From Lactobacillus rodentium (GTDB lineage Bacteria > Bacillota > Bacilli > Lactobacillales > Lactobacillaceae), in assembly GCF_003423665.1 (NCBI RefSeq), contig NZ_BFBY01000001.1, positions 62,001 to 126,000 of the forward strand: a stretch of 64,000 nucleotides of DNA. Direction: 5' to 3'. The notes beneath the pieces were generated by a model. That model was not told where the DNA came from and did not search any database. It saw only the letters and a list, made by a program, of their open reading frames with translations. Positions 1 through 7,238 of the stretch are shown one piece after another; the stretch's first letter is position 1, and every line of letters begins with the position of its first letter. The position numbers were made by a program, and so were the translations under genes.

Positions 1-2
1 TT

Positions 3-1013
3 GATGTGTATTACACTAAAAATGCTCCAACTAAAGTTAGTGAAACTAGAACCATTAATGAAACCATTAATTATCTTTATGAAGGCACAAACAAGACAGT
101 CGCTCCACAATATAAGGCAGTACCAATAACTTTTACGCGCACTGGTGAAAAAGATGCAGTAACTGATAAAGTAACTTGGGGTAAATGGAATGCAGATGAA
201 AGCTTTAAGGCCGTAACCTCACCAACTATCAAAGGATATACGGCAGATAAAAAAGTTATCACTAGTCAAAGTGTAAATCCAGACAGTAAAGATTTAGTAT
301 TTAACGTATATTACTCAAAAAATGAACAAACTAGTGGTACAGTTTTGCTTCAAGATGATGATGTAATTAATGAAACAATTAAGTACATTTATGCTGATTC
401 GGGTCTACAAGCAGCTCCAACTTATAAGAATGTTATCGGCTTTACTAGAGAAGGAATAAGTAATGGTAAAACTACTATCTGGAAGACTTGGAATCCAGAA
501 AATGGAACTTTTGAAGCAGTAACTTCACCTAATATTGCAGGATATACTGTAAGCAAAAAGGTAGTTAATGCGATGACAGTAAAACCTGGAGATAAGGATA
601 TTGAAATAACTATTTATTACACCCCAATTCCATCTCCAACCCCAACTCCGGACTCAACTCCTGTTCCTGATCCAGATCCAACTCCACAACCTCATCCTCA
701 ACCAACTCCAACCCCAACTCCTAGTCCTAATCCAGACCCAACAACCCCCGATGTACCGCAACCACATGCAGCAATCACTTCAGAAGAAAATACTAGGGTA
801 ATAGTTAACCACCCTAATAAGAGTCAGGTGATTGCAAGCGCAACTGGTCATTCTGATAAAAAAGATATAACTACTCAAGTTCAAGGCCAGAAAAAAGAAA
901 CTTTACCACAAACTGGTAGTCAAAGAAATGAACTGGGATTAATAGGTTTAGGGATTAGTTTGGTTGCTACAATGCTTTCTTTAGTTGGTTTTAATGAGAA
1001 GAAAGAACATTAA
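3..1013 (+). CDS. LPXTG-anchored mucus-binding-type adhesin, C-terminal part (5' truncated by window)
   Basis: This is the C-terminal end of a sortase-anchored surface protein. Two related repeats of about 100 residues are visible (about residues 14-105 and 118-207). Each has an N-E-T-I-x-Y-x-Y start, a W-x-x-W centre, a TSPxIxGYT segment and a YY-containing end. The frame is open to the window edge, and its first residues (DVYYTKN) match the end of a repeat, so at least one more repeat lies upstream and GTG 6 is not the true start. A Pro-rich wall-spanning stretch of about 45 residues follows, then LPQTG, a hydrophobic segment and a charged tail (NEKKEH). The repeats resemble mucin-binding domains of Lactobacillus. 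Binding to mucus is inferred, not visible. Confidence 0.85.
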   Translation, partial: DVYYTKNAPTKVSETRTINETINYLYEGTNKTVAPQYKAVPITFTRTGEKDAVTDKVTWGKWNADESFKAVTSPTIKGYTADKKVITSQSVNPDSKDLVFNVYYSKNEQTSGTVLLQDDDVINETIKYIYADSGLQAAPTYKNVIGFTREGISNGKTTIWKTWNPENGTFEAVTSPNIAGYTVSKKVVNAMTVKPGDKDIEITIYYTPIPSPTPTPDSTPVPDPDPTPQPHPQPTPTPTPSPNPDPTTPDVPQPHAAITSEENTRVIVNHPNKSQVIASATGHSDKKDITTQVQGQKKETLPQTGSQRNELGLIGLGISLVATMLSLVGFNEKKEH

Positions 1014-1017
1014 TATA

Positions 1018-1046
1018 AAAACGAGTTTTGTTAAACTCGTTTTTTC
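1018..1046. terminator. Bidirectional intrinsic terminator between adhesin and mscL
   Basis: ACGAGTTT pairs with AAACTCGT (1021-1028 with 1033-1040) around a 4-base loop. A T-run lies on the + side and A-rich sequence on the other, so it can serve both converging genes. Confidence 0.85.
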
Positions 1047-1050
1047 TTTT

Positions 1051-1422
1051 CTATTTATTTTTTTGTTCAGCCAGAAGATCTCTAATTTCTTTTAGATAAA
1101 TTTCTTCTTGTGATGGGCCAGTTTCTTTTGGCCTCATTGGGATAACTTTAGTTACAGCCTTCATTAAGAGGAAAACAACAAAAGCAATAATAATAAAATT
1201 GATTATAGCGTTAATAAAACTACCGTATTTAAAAGTTGCATCGCCAACTTTAAATACTAAATCAGATAAATCTATTTTACCAATGAAGATACCAATCAAG
1301 GGATTAATTAAGTTTGTTACCAAAGAATTGACAATTGCGGTGAAAGCACCACCGATGATTACGGCGATAGCTAATCCCATTACATTGCCACGAGAAATAA
1401 AGTCTTTAAACTCTTTTAGCAT
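1051..1422 (-). CDS. mscL: Large-conductance mechanosensitive channel MscL
   Basis: This membrane channel opens under turgor stress to release solutes. The 123-residue length is normal for the family. The N-terminal helix (MLKEFKDFISRGNVMGLAIAV) is typical MscL, followed by TM1 with the small-residue pore motif (VIIGGAFTAIVNSL), a periplasmic-type loop, TM2 (about residues 70-92) and a charged C-terminal helix (EEIYLKEIRDLLAEQ). The start has a good ribosome binding site (AAAGGAG, 7 bases away). It is a single gene convergent with the adhesin. A possible promoter on the minus strand has TATAAT at 1449-1454. Confidence 0.97.
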   Translation of the reverse strand: MLKEFKDFISRGNVMGLAIAVIIGGAFTAIVNSLVTNLINPLIGIFIGKIDLSDLVFKVGDATFKYGSFINAIINFIIIAFVVFLLMKAVTKVIPMRPKETGPSQEEIYLKEIRDLLAEQKNK

Positions 1423-1557
1423 ATTTTTACTCCTTTTGTACTTATTTAATTATAGTTTATAGATAAATTGTATATAAATTATGAAGATTATTGAAATTTT
1501 TTTAGAACTTAATTCCCGTTATAATAACCCTTAAAATTTTTCTATAAATGTCAATCC

Positions 1558-1586
1558 TTGTTTTTAAAATTTTATACTCATATACT
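1558..1586 (+). promoter_or_regulatory. Candidate sigma-A promoter upstream of pnuC
   Basis: TTGTTT (1558-1563), a 17-base spacer and TATACT (1581-1586). Initiation near 1593 would fall inside the hairpin at 1583-1627. A second -10-like TATAAT at 1520-1525 could give a longer leader that contains the whole hairpin. Confidence 0.5.
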
Positions 1587-1627
1587 AGATATCGATGCGT
1601 AATGCGGACAAGGTACGATATATAGTA
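1583..1627 (+). promoter_or_regulatory. Candidate cis-regulatory hairpin in the pnuC leader
   Basis: Bases 1583-1594 (TACTAGATATCG) pair with 1616-1627 (CGATATATAGTA) with one mismatch. The 21-base loop is GC-rich in an AT-rich region (GCGTAATGCGGACAAGG). Loop bases AGGT (1611-1614) could pair with ACCT (1638-1641), giving an H-type pseudoknot just before the AAGGAG of pnuC. There is no terminator, so a translational switch or an operator is possible. Its position upstream of pnuC recalls the NAD+-II (pnuC motif) riboswitch class, but I cannot confirm membership. Confidence 0.4.
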
Positions 1628-1663
1628 TTATATTGTAACCTAATTAAGAAAAGGAGATAGAAT

Positions 1664-2440
1664 ATGCAGGAATCGACATCACTCAATGGTTCAGTTTCAA
1701 CCAAAAAAGAAAATTATTTTGTATGGTTATTTAACCAATTAAAAGGATGGCCAATTCAAAACTACATGTTGTGGTTTTTTGCTTTTGGTTTCCAATTAGC
1801 TTTATTAATTGAAAGTAAAATTACTGTTTTAAGTTTAATTACTTTTATCGGAACTTTATTAGGGACACTTTGTGTTTTAGCTATTAATGCTACTAAGGCA
1901 ATCAATGGTTGGCTCGGTTTGGTGTCGGCAGCATGTTTTATCTATGCTGGTTTAGCAGCTAAGAATTACTTATCAATTTTTGAACAAGTTGCTTATATTC
2001 TTACTTTAGATTTACCAATTATTTTCTCAGTTAGATCTTGGAATGATGATACCAAGAATCACTTACGTAAATTCGGTGCAAAACAATGGGTAATTGCAAT
2101 TTTAGGGACATTGTTAGTTTACGTAGTTTCTGGTTACTTAATCGGACACTTTACTAATGATCCTCGTCCTTGGATTGATTCAATCAGTTTTTCAATTTCA
2201 TTAACTGCAGGAATCATGTGCTTTATGCGTTACAATAACCAATACTTCTGGTGGACAGCTAGTGGTATCTTCCAATTAATTTTATGGGGTGTAACGTATG
2301 CGCAAGGGGATGCTTCCTTAGCTATGGCAGTGAACGCCTTGATTTATGTCGTTAATGATGTGTTAGCCTTTACCGTATCACCATGGTTTAATCGTGGTCG
2401 TCGTCGGGAAGGCTTGCGTGAAATTAAAGGCCAAGAATAA
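1664..2440 (+). CDS. pnuC: PnuC-type nicotinamide riboside/mononucleotide transporter
   Basis: This membrane facilitator of the PnuC family imports nicotinamide riboside (or NMN) for NAD salvage. Its 258 residues form about seven hydrophobic helices after a 40-residue cytoplasmic lead. Aromatic motifs of the family are visible: GWLGLVSA near residue 85, RYNNQYFWW near residue 190 and a NALIYVVND helix near the C-terminus. An arginine-rich tail (NRGRRREGLRE) follows the last helix. The start has AAGGAG 8 bases upstream. The gene stands alone, with its own leader hairpin and terminator. Vitamin B3 scavenging fits a lactobacillus that cannot make NAD de novo. Substrate choice between riboside and mononucleotide cannot be read from sequence. 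Confidence 0.9.
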   Translation: MQESTSLNGSVSTKKENYFVWLFNQLKGWPIQNYMLWFFAFGFQLALLIESKITVLSLITFIGTLLGTLCVLAINATKAINGWLGLVSAACFIYAGLAAKNYLSIFEQVAYILTLDLPIIFSVRSWNDDTKNHLRKFGAKQWVIAILGTLLVYVVSGYLIGHFTNDPRPWIDSISFSISLTAGIMCFMRYNNQYFWWTASGIFQLILWGVTYAQGDASLAMAVNALIYVVNDVLAFTVSPWFNRGRRREGLREIKGQE

Positions 2441-2446
2441 AAATAA

Positions 2447-2474
2447 AAGCTCAGCGAAAGCTGGGCTTTTTTTG
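2447..2474. terminator. Intrinsic terminator of pnuC (copy 1 of a duplicated sequence)
   Basis: AGCTCAGC-GAAA-GCTGGGCT followed by a T-run. The same 27-base core recurs after the GAPDH gene at 4484-4510. A-rich sequence upstream also allows it to act for the convergent AraC gene. Confidence 0.9.
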
Positions 2475-2483
2475 TGGAAAAAA

Positions 2484-3338
2484 CTATTGATATTGAGCAA
2501 TTTTTTGTGCTTTTTTCCTAAATTTAGTTGGTGTCTCATGATAATGCTTTTCAAATTGCTTGATAAAAAAGGTATCGTAATTGTAACCCACCGCATAGGC
2601 AATTTCGGTCAAACTTAAACCAGTTAAGGTAAGTAATTCAGTTGCCATTTTTAAACGATATCTTTGTAAAAATTGCATTGAAGTGCAACCGTAAGTTTGC
2701 TGGAAAAGTTTATTTAAGGAGACACGATTCAAATGCGCTACATTTACTAAATCTTTTTGTTCAACCTGATCACTATAATTTAGATGAATATAATTGACAG
2801 CCTCTGCCAATGCGTTTTTGCCAACTTCTTGGTTAAATTGTTCGACCATAGTTAAAGATTCAATTAAACATTTTTTTATTCGACATACCCAAAAATTATC
2901 TGTTTGAATTTGAATTTCACTAATCGCCATTAAAAATTGATTTAGGACTTTACTGTATAATTGTGAATTTAAACTATATATACCAGTATAACCTTGCGTA
3001 CGATTAAATAATTTTAGGCGTTCCTTGATTATTTGTGGATCTTTTTTAATATATTCTTTTTCTGAAATACGTAGAACGGATAAAAAGTCGGGAGCAAAAG
3101 AGATTGTGGGTAAAATTGCATTTTGATTTTTGGTAATTTGAAATTTGTCTTTATCATTTAAGCAAATGATAGCAGGAGCAGAAATGTTGAAATCAAGCTT
3201 ATTAATGTTACCCTCAATTTTTCCGCTTGTTAATAAAGTAACTGAATAGTGATTTGTAATTGGCAAAAATTGACCCTCATTTTGATTAAGTACAACATTA
3301 ATATCTACATTTCTTTTTTTAAAACGATCATATTGCAT
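2484..3338 (-). CDS. AraC-family transcriptional regulator
   Basis: A 284-residue regulator. The N-terminal 165 residues have no motif I recognise and probably hold a sensor domain. The C-terminal 100 residues form the double helix-turn-helix of AraC proteins: first helix pair around DLVNVAHLNRVSLNKLFQQTY, then the signature LSLTEIAYAVGYNYDTFFIKQFEKHYHETPTKF-like segment, which ends with the conserved F-K-xxxGxTP-type motif as F-E-KHYHETP. It is divergent from the GAPDH gene across 126 bases that contain TTTATG-type palindromes, and convergent with pnuC. Control of the adjacent GAPDH gene is an inference from this layout. The ligand is unknown. Confidence 0.9.
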   Translation of the reverse strand: MQYDRFKKRNVDINVVLNQNEGQFLPITNHYSVTLLTSGKIEGNINKLDFNISAPAIICLNDKDKFQITKNQNAILPTISFAPDFLSVLRISEKEYIKKDPQIIKERLKLFNRTQGYTGIYSLNSQLYSKVLNQFLMAISEIQIQTDNFWVCRIKKCLIESLTMVEQFNQEVGKNALAEAVNYIHLNYSDQVEQKDLVNVAHLNRVSLNKLFQQTYGCTSMQFLQRYRLKMATELLTLTGLSLTEIAYAVGYNYDTFFIKQFEKHYHETPTKFRKKAQKIAQYQ

Positions 3339-3384
3339 AATTGATTTCCCTATTTCAAAAAGTATAGTTAAGCTTTACGAATAC

Positions 3385-3422
3385 TTTATGGTGCATAAAC
3401 AGAATATTAACTATATTTTATG
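3385..3422. promoter_or_regulatory. Candidate operator half-sites between araC-type gene and gap
   Basis: A perfect palindrome TTTATG-GTG-CATAAA lies at 3385-3399. A second TTTATG begins at 3417, 32 bases from the first, which is about three helical turns. Two sites on one DNA face in the shared intergenic region suit an AraC-type dimer. Binding is inferred. Confidence 0.4.
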
Positions 3423-3464
3423 TGTAAACAAAATTAATCGCAAGTTAAAAGAGAGGTAATTCAT

Positions 3465-4466
3465 ATGACTGTTAAAGTTGCAATTAATGGATTCGGAAGA
3501 ATTGGTCGTTTAGCATTTAGAAGAATTCAAGACGTTGATGGTATTGAAGTGGTAGCTATTAATGACCTTACTAATGTCGAAATGTTGGCTAACTTATTGA
3601 AGTATGATACAACTCAAGGTACCTTTGATGCAGATATAGAAAGTAAAGATAATAATTTAATTGTAAATGGTAAAACTATTAAGGTTTTAGCAGAACCTAA
3701 TCCAGCTAAGCTTCCATGGGCAGAATTAGGTATTGATATCGTTCTTGAATGTACTGGCTTCTTTGCATCAAAAGATGGTGCTCAAGCTCACATCGATGCT
3801 GGTGCAAAGAAAGTATTAATTTCAGCTTTTGCTGGGTACGATGTTCCTACTATTGTATTTAATACTAATCAAAATATCTTAACTCCAAACGATACTATTG
3901 TTTCTGGTGCTTCTTGTACAACTAACTCTTTAGCACCGATGGCTAAAGTCTTAAATGATAAGTTTGGTATTGTTGAAGGATTAATGACCACTATTCATGC
4001 CTATACTGGAGATCAAATGACTCTTGATGGTCCACACCGCAAAGGTGACTTTAGAAGAGCGCGTGCAGCAGCAGAAAATATTACTCCTACTACCACAGGG
4101 GCTGCCCGTGCTATTGGTCAAGTAATTCCAGAATTAAATGGAAAACTTGATGGTGTGTCTCAACGTGTACCAGTTAAGTCCGGCTCATTGACCGAATTAT
4201 ATACTGTTTTAAACAAGAATGTAACAATTGAAGAAATTAATCAGGCTATGCAAGATAGTCAAAATGAATCATTCGGTTATAACATTGATCCAATTGTTTC
4301 TTCAGATATTATCGGGATGCATTATGGCTCATTATTTGATGCAACCCAAACTCATGTAATGGATGTTAATGGTAAACAATTAGTTAAGACTGTTGCTTGG
4401 TATGACAACGAAATGTCTTATACTTCACAATTGGTAAGAACTTTGAAGTACATGGCAGAACTTTAA
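3465..4466 (+). CDS. gap: Glyceraldehyde-3-phosphate dehydrogenase, type I (probable second paralogue)
   Basis: It oxidises glyceraldehyde-3-phosphate to 1,3-bisphosphoglycerate with NAD in glycolysis. The 333 residues have the NAD motif NGFGRIGR (8-15), Asp34 favouring NAD, catalytic Cys151 in SGASCTTN, and His178. Family positions that differ from the usual glycolytic enzyme include SCTTNSLAP (Ser155 where Cys is usual) and ISAFAGYD (Phe where Pro is usual). The gene stands alone, not in a cggR-gap-pgk-tpi operon, and has a divergent AraC neighbour. This suggests a second, regulated copy, with the main gap gene elsewhere. That would need the rest of the genome to test. Confidence 0.93.
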   Translation: MTVKVAINGFGRIGRLAFRRIQDVDGIEVVAINDLTNVEMLANLLKYDTTQGTFDADIESKDNNLIVNGKTIKVLAEPNPAKLPWAELGIDIVLECTGFFASKDGAQAHIDAGAKKVLISAFAGYDVPTIVFNTNQNILTPNDTIVSGASCTTNSLAPMAKVLNDKFGIVEGLMTTIHAYTGDQMTLDGPHRKGDFRRARAAAENITPTTTGAARAIGQVIPELNGKLDGVSQRVPVKSGSLTELYTVLNKNVTIEEINQAMQDSQNESFGYNIDPIVSSDIIGMHYGSLFDATQTHVMDVNGKQLVKTVAWYDNEMSYTSQLVRTLKYMAEL

Positions 4467-4483
4467 TTTAATACTTAATATAG

Positions 4484-4510
4484 AAAGCTCAGCGAAAGCT
4501 GGGCTTTTTT
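4484..4510 (+). terminator. Intrinsic terminator of gap (copy 2 of a duplicated sequence)
   Basis: Same AGCTCAGC-GAAA-GCTGGGCT hairpin and T-run as at 2447-2474, with an identical 27-base core. Confidence 0.9.
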
Positions 4511-4585
4511 ATTTTGCTCAGTTGGTTGCATTTAACTAATGGCTTTCGTTAAACTAAACCTAAAAAATAATAGTGAGGTAAAAGT

Positions 4586-5134
4586 ATGGATGAAGAATTA
4601 CTCGCGCTAGCTGATGAAGAGGGGAATTGGCTCAAAAAAGCCAGTCAATTAAAAAGTGTAATTACCAGTAATGCTTATTTCAGGCTAAATGCGGGAATTT
4701 TATCACTTGAACAAATTAATGAATTACTTGCTAGTTATCCTGGAAATCTATTCTTTTATGGAAAAGATGGTCATTTTCTTTACTATAAGCAATTAATTGA
4801 TATGAATTATGATCCAGTCGAATTAGGACACAAGACAATCAATTCTGATATTTTTGCAACTTTAAAATCTGGTAGTAAAAAGAGAATTATTGTCCCTGAT
4901 CAAACAAATTCTTTAACAAGATTCGTAATAGATGAATATAAGAGTGTTTTTAATAAAGAGCACCAGTTTGCTGGAGTAGTTGAAATAGTTCAAGATATTT
5001 ATCCACTAGTAGAATATTATTTACAAGAAACTGGACAAAAATTAGTACCCGATCCGGATAATAAGAAAGGTAAAGTATATCATCAAAATGCGGAAACAGA
5101 TGCGGAGACGGGGGCTAGTGAATGGGAAGGATAA
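4586..5134 (+). CDS. PAS-domain protein
   Basis: A soluble protein of 182 residues. The centre (about residues 50-150) reads as a PAS fold: FFYGKDGHFLYYKQ as the first strand pair, a GHKTINSDIF helix, and FAGVVEIVQDIYPLVEYY as the closing strand and helix. Small stand-alone PAS proteins of this kind are common in lactobacilli. The tail (about 35 residues) is acidic and probably disordered. It is the first gene of a run in which the DUF3290 gene follows after 3 bases and the DUF421 gene after 7 more, so co-transcription is likely. It may sense a redox or small-molecule cue for the two membrane proteins, but this is inference. GAGGT precedes the ATG. Confidence 0.7.
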   Translation: MDEELLALADEEGNWLKKASQLKSVITSNAYFRLNAGILSLEQINELLASYPGNLFFYGKDGHFLYYKQLIDMNYDPVELGHKTINSDIFATLKSGSKKRIIVPDQTNSLTRFVIDEYKSVFNKEHQFAGVVEIVQDIYPLVEYYLQETGQKLVPDPDNKKGKVYHQNAETDAETGASEWEG

Positions 5135-5137
5135 AGA

Positions 5138-5581
5138 ATGAATTTTTATACGATTGATTACATTACGCGAAATCAAACTGACGATCGAAAAATGCTGTAT
5201 ATCTTAATGGTAGTAGCCGGCTTAGCAATGGTTATTTTTGTACTATTATACTTACGTGACAAAATGGCGACCAAGTATCGTGATTTGGGGATTATTGCTC
5301 TATTATTTTTACTATTATTTGCTGGAGTTCAATATGAGAAAGTTTTGCAGACTAACAGCCAAAAATCGCAGACTAGTCAATTAGTACCTTTTATGAAGTC
5401 AGTCGCAACTGATAAGGGAGTTTCTCCTAAAAAAGTACTAGTTAATTCGACAACCTTACAAAATGGACTAATTGTTAGGATTGATGATGAAGATTACCAG
5501 CTGAATTTAAATTCGGATAATAATTCATATACTTTAACTCGGGCCCATATTATTGATCATCATGTTTATGTAAATAAGTAG
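5138..5581 (+). CDS. DUF3290 family membrane protein
   Basis: A protein of 147 residues with two close transmembrane helices (about residues 20-39 and 49-65) joined by a short charged loop (RDKMATKYRDLG). A soluble domain of about 75 residues ends in IIDHHVYVNK. The length and layout match DUF3290, a family of unknown function that usually sits beside a DUF421 gene, as here. The ribosome binding site (AAGGAT) overlaps the end of the PAS gene. The two products probably form one membrane complex, which is inferred from conserved adjacency. Confidence 0.8.
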   Translation: MNFYTIDYITRNQTDDRKMLYILMVVAGLAMVIFVLLYLRDKMATKYRDLGIIALLFLLLFAGVQYEKVLQTNSQKSQTSQLVPFMKSVATDKGVSPKKVLVNSTTLQNGLIVRIDDEDYQLNLNSDNNSYTLTRAHIIDHHVYVNK

Positions 5582-5588
5582 GAGAAAG

Positions 5589-6233
5589 ATGTATACAGAT
5601 CTATTTATAAAATTTGCTTTAGGGATTTTAACTTTAATTTTTCAAATTAATATTTTTGGTAAAGGTAATTTAGCCCCTACGACTGCTTTAGACCAATTAC
5701 AAAACTATGTACTTGGTGGTATTATTGGTGGACTTATTTACAATCAAGACATTACGGTACTGCAATTTTTGATGGTCTTAATTCTTTGGACTTTAGTAGT
5801 ATTTATTTTAAAATTTAGTAGGGATAATAGTAGTTGGATTAGAAATTTGATTGATGGGAAACCAGTACAGGTTATTAAAAATGGTAAGGTTCTAGTCGAT
5901 AATTGTTTAAAGGCTGGAATATCTGCTAATCAATTAATGTTTCAATTAAGAAGTCGGGGCATCTTCTCTACTTCCAAAGTAAAAAATTGTATTTTTGAAC
6001 AGAATGGTCAATTGACAGTAATTGAAAATGATGAAGATAATATTAGATTTCCAATTATTAGTGATGGTCAGATAAACGAAGATGTATTGGAATTAATTCA
6101 TAAATCCAATCATTGGCTTGAACAAGAGGTTGAAGCAGCAGGTTTTAATAGTATTTCGGATATTTATTTAGGTGAATATAATAAGGGAAAGTTAACCTTT
6201 TTTGGCTACAATGATACTATTGCCAAAAATTAG
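5589..6233 (+). CDS. DUF421 family membrane protein (YetF-like)
   Basis: A protein of 214 residues. Three hydrophobic segments occupy about residues 5-80 (FALGILTLIFQINIFGKGNL, YVLGGIIGGLIY, FLMVLILWTLVVFILKF), followed by the DUF421 cytoplasmic domain with the sequence IDGKPVQVIKNGKVL, where a peptide stretch turns into small strands. YetF-type proteins are linked to spores or stress in bacilli, but no biochemical role is settled. It follows DUF3290 by 7 bases with AGGAG in the gap, and ends 17 bases before the exonuclease gene, so all four genes may be one transcript. Confidence 0.85.
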   Translation: MYTDLFIKFALGILTLIFQINIFGKGNLAPTTALDQLQNYVLGGIIGGLIYNQDITVLQFLMVLILWTLVVFILKFSRDNSSWIRNLIDGKPVQVIKNGKVLVDNCLKAGISANQLMFQLRSRGIFSTSKVKNCIFEQNGQLTVIENDEDNIRFPIISDGQINEDVLELIHKSNHWLEQEVEAAGFNSISDIYLGEYNKGKLTFFGYNDTIAKN

Positions 6234-6250
6234 CTAAAGGAAGAAGAAAA

Positions 6251-7213
6251 ATGAGTATTTCAATTATGCAAGGTGTACTGAATATACCAGGTGCTCAAGA
6301 TAAAATTAGAGCTAAGGGAATTGAAAAGCCCGGCTTTTTAGATAACTATACTTTGATTGACGTAGAAACAACGGGTCTCAGTCCCTACCATAACCGCATT
6401 ACAGAGATGGGAGCCTTAAAAGTCCGCCATGGTGAAGTAATTGCAACTTTTTCAGAATTAGTAAAATTTCCTGATTCTAATAAAGTACCAGCATTTTTAA
6501 CTAAATTAAATGGTATTGATGAAGAAGCAATTGAGTCTAAAGGAATGCCAGTTGATCAAGCGATAAAAGAGTATCGACAATTTATTGGTAGTGATATGAT
6601 TGTTGGTTATAATGTTAACTTTGATTTGAATTTTGTTTATGATCTTACTGAAAAGTATCATTTACCAGTATTAAGTAATGATTATGTTGATGTTCTACGT
6701 TTGGCTCGCAGTTTTTATAATCAGGAAACACATAATCGTTTGATTGATTGTATGCAGAGAATGGGGATTGCTGAATCACAAGAACATCGCGGGTTAGATG
6801 ATTGTCTTGATACTAAAAAAGTCTATGATAATTTACGAGAAAATTTCACCCAAACACATATGTTACGGGCACACGAATCAGTGAAATCACTTGATTTAAC
6901 AAATGAATGGCCAGATATCGTAAAACAAACTACTGTCTTTAGAAGTCCATTTAAAAATAAAAATATTGTCCTTACCGGTGATATGGTTCTAGATACAACT
7001 GAATTAGAGAATGCCATTAAGAACTTAGGTGGCTTTGTTCAAGAACATGTAGATGATTATACTAATTATGTGTTTATGGGCGATGGTGATTTCTTTAGAA
7101 CTGATTTAGTAGAACTGAATCGTGCCAAGGCCTTGAAAAAGAAAGGCCAAAAGATTAGTACTTGGTCCGAAAAATTCTTTTTGAGTGTTTTGGATGATTG
7201 GGCAAGATCATAA
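6251..7213 (+). CDS. DnaQ-like 3'-5' exonuclease with C-terminal BRCT domain
   Basis: The N-terminal half is a DEDD exonuclease. Exo I is IDVETTG with Asp37 and Glu39, Exo II is VGYNVNFDLNFV, and Exo III is EHRGLDDCLDT. The last 90 residues look like a BRCT domain (FKNKNIVLTGDM, followed by ENAIKNLGGFVQEHVDDYTNYVFMGD), the module DNA ligase and repair proteins use to bind nicks or partners. The 320-residue length fits this fusion. It likely works in DNA repair or proofreading on its own, separate from PolC, which carries its own exonuclease. It ends the PAS/DUF3290/DUF421 run and is followed by a terminator. Confidence 0.85.
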   Translation: MSISIMQGVLNIPGAQDKIRAKGIEKPGFLDNYTLIDVETTGLSPYHNRITEMGALKVRHGEVIATFSELVKFPDSNKVPAFLTKLNGIDEEAIESKGMPVDQAIKEYRQFIGSDMIVGYNVNFDLNFVYDLTEKYHLPVLSNDYVDVLRLARSFYNQETHNRLIDCMQRMGIAESQEHRGLDDCLDTKKVYDNLRENFTQTHMLRAHESVKSLDLTNEWPDIVKQTTVFRSPFKNKNIVLTGDMVLDTTELENAIKNLGGFVQEHVDDYTNYVFMGDGDFFRTDLVELNRAKALKKKGQKISTWSEKFFLSVLDDWARS

Positions 7214-7238
7214 AAAGCGGCTTTAAGCCGCTTTTTTA
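7214..7238 (+). terminator. Intrinsic terminator after the exonuclease gene
   Basis: AAGCGGC-TTTAA-GCCGCTT hairpin and T-run. It lies against the 3' end of the convergent LtrA gene. Confidence 0.88.

Noticed and set aside
610-760. Short tandem repeats of Pro-Thr-rich codons as a CRISPR-like or regulatory repeat
   Set aside because: It is the wall-spanning coding region of an LPXTG protein. The repeats are imperfect and in frame.
2394-2618. Short ORFs on both strands over the pnuC terminator
   Set aside because: They are shadows over the gene ends and a hairpin, and have no ribosome binding site.
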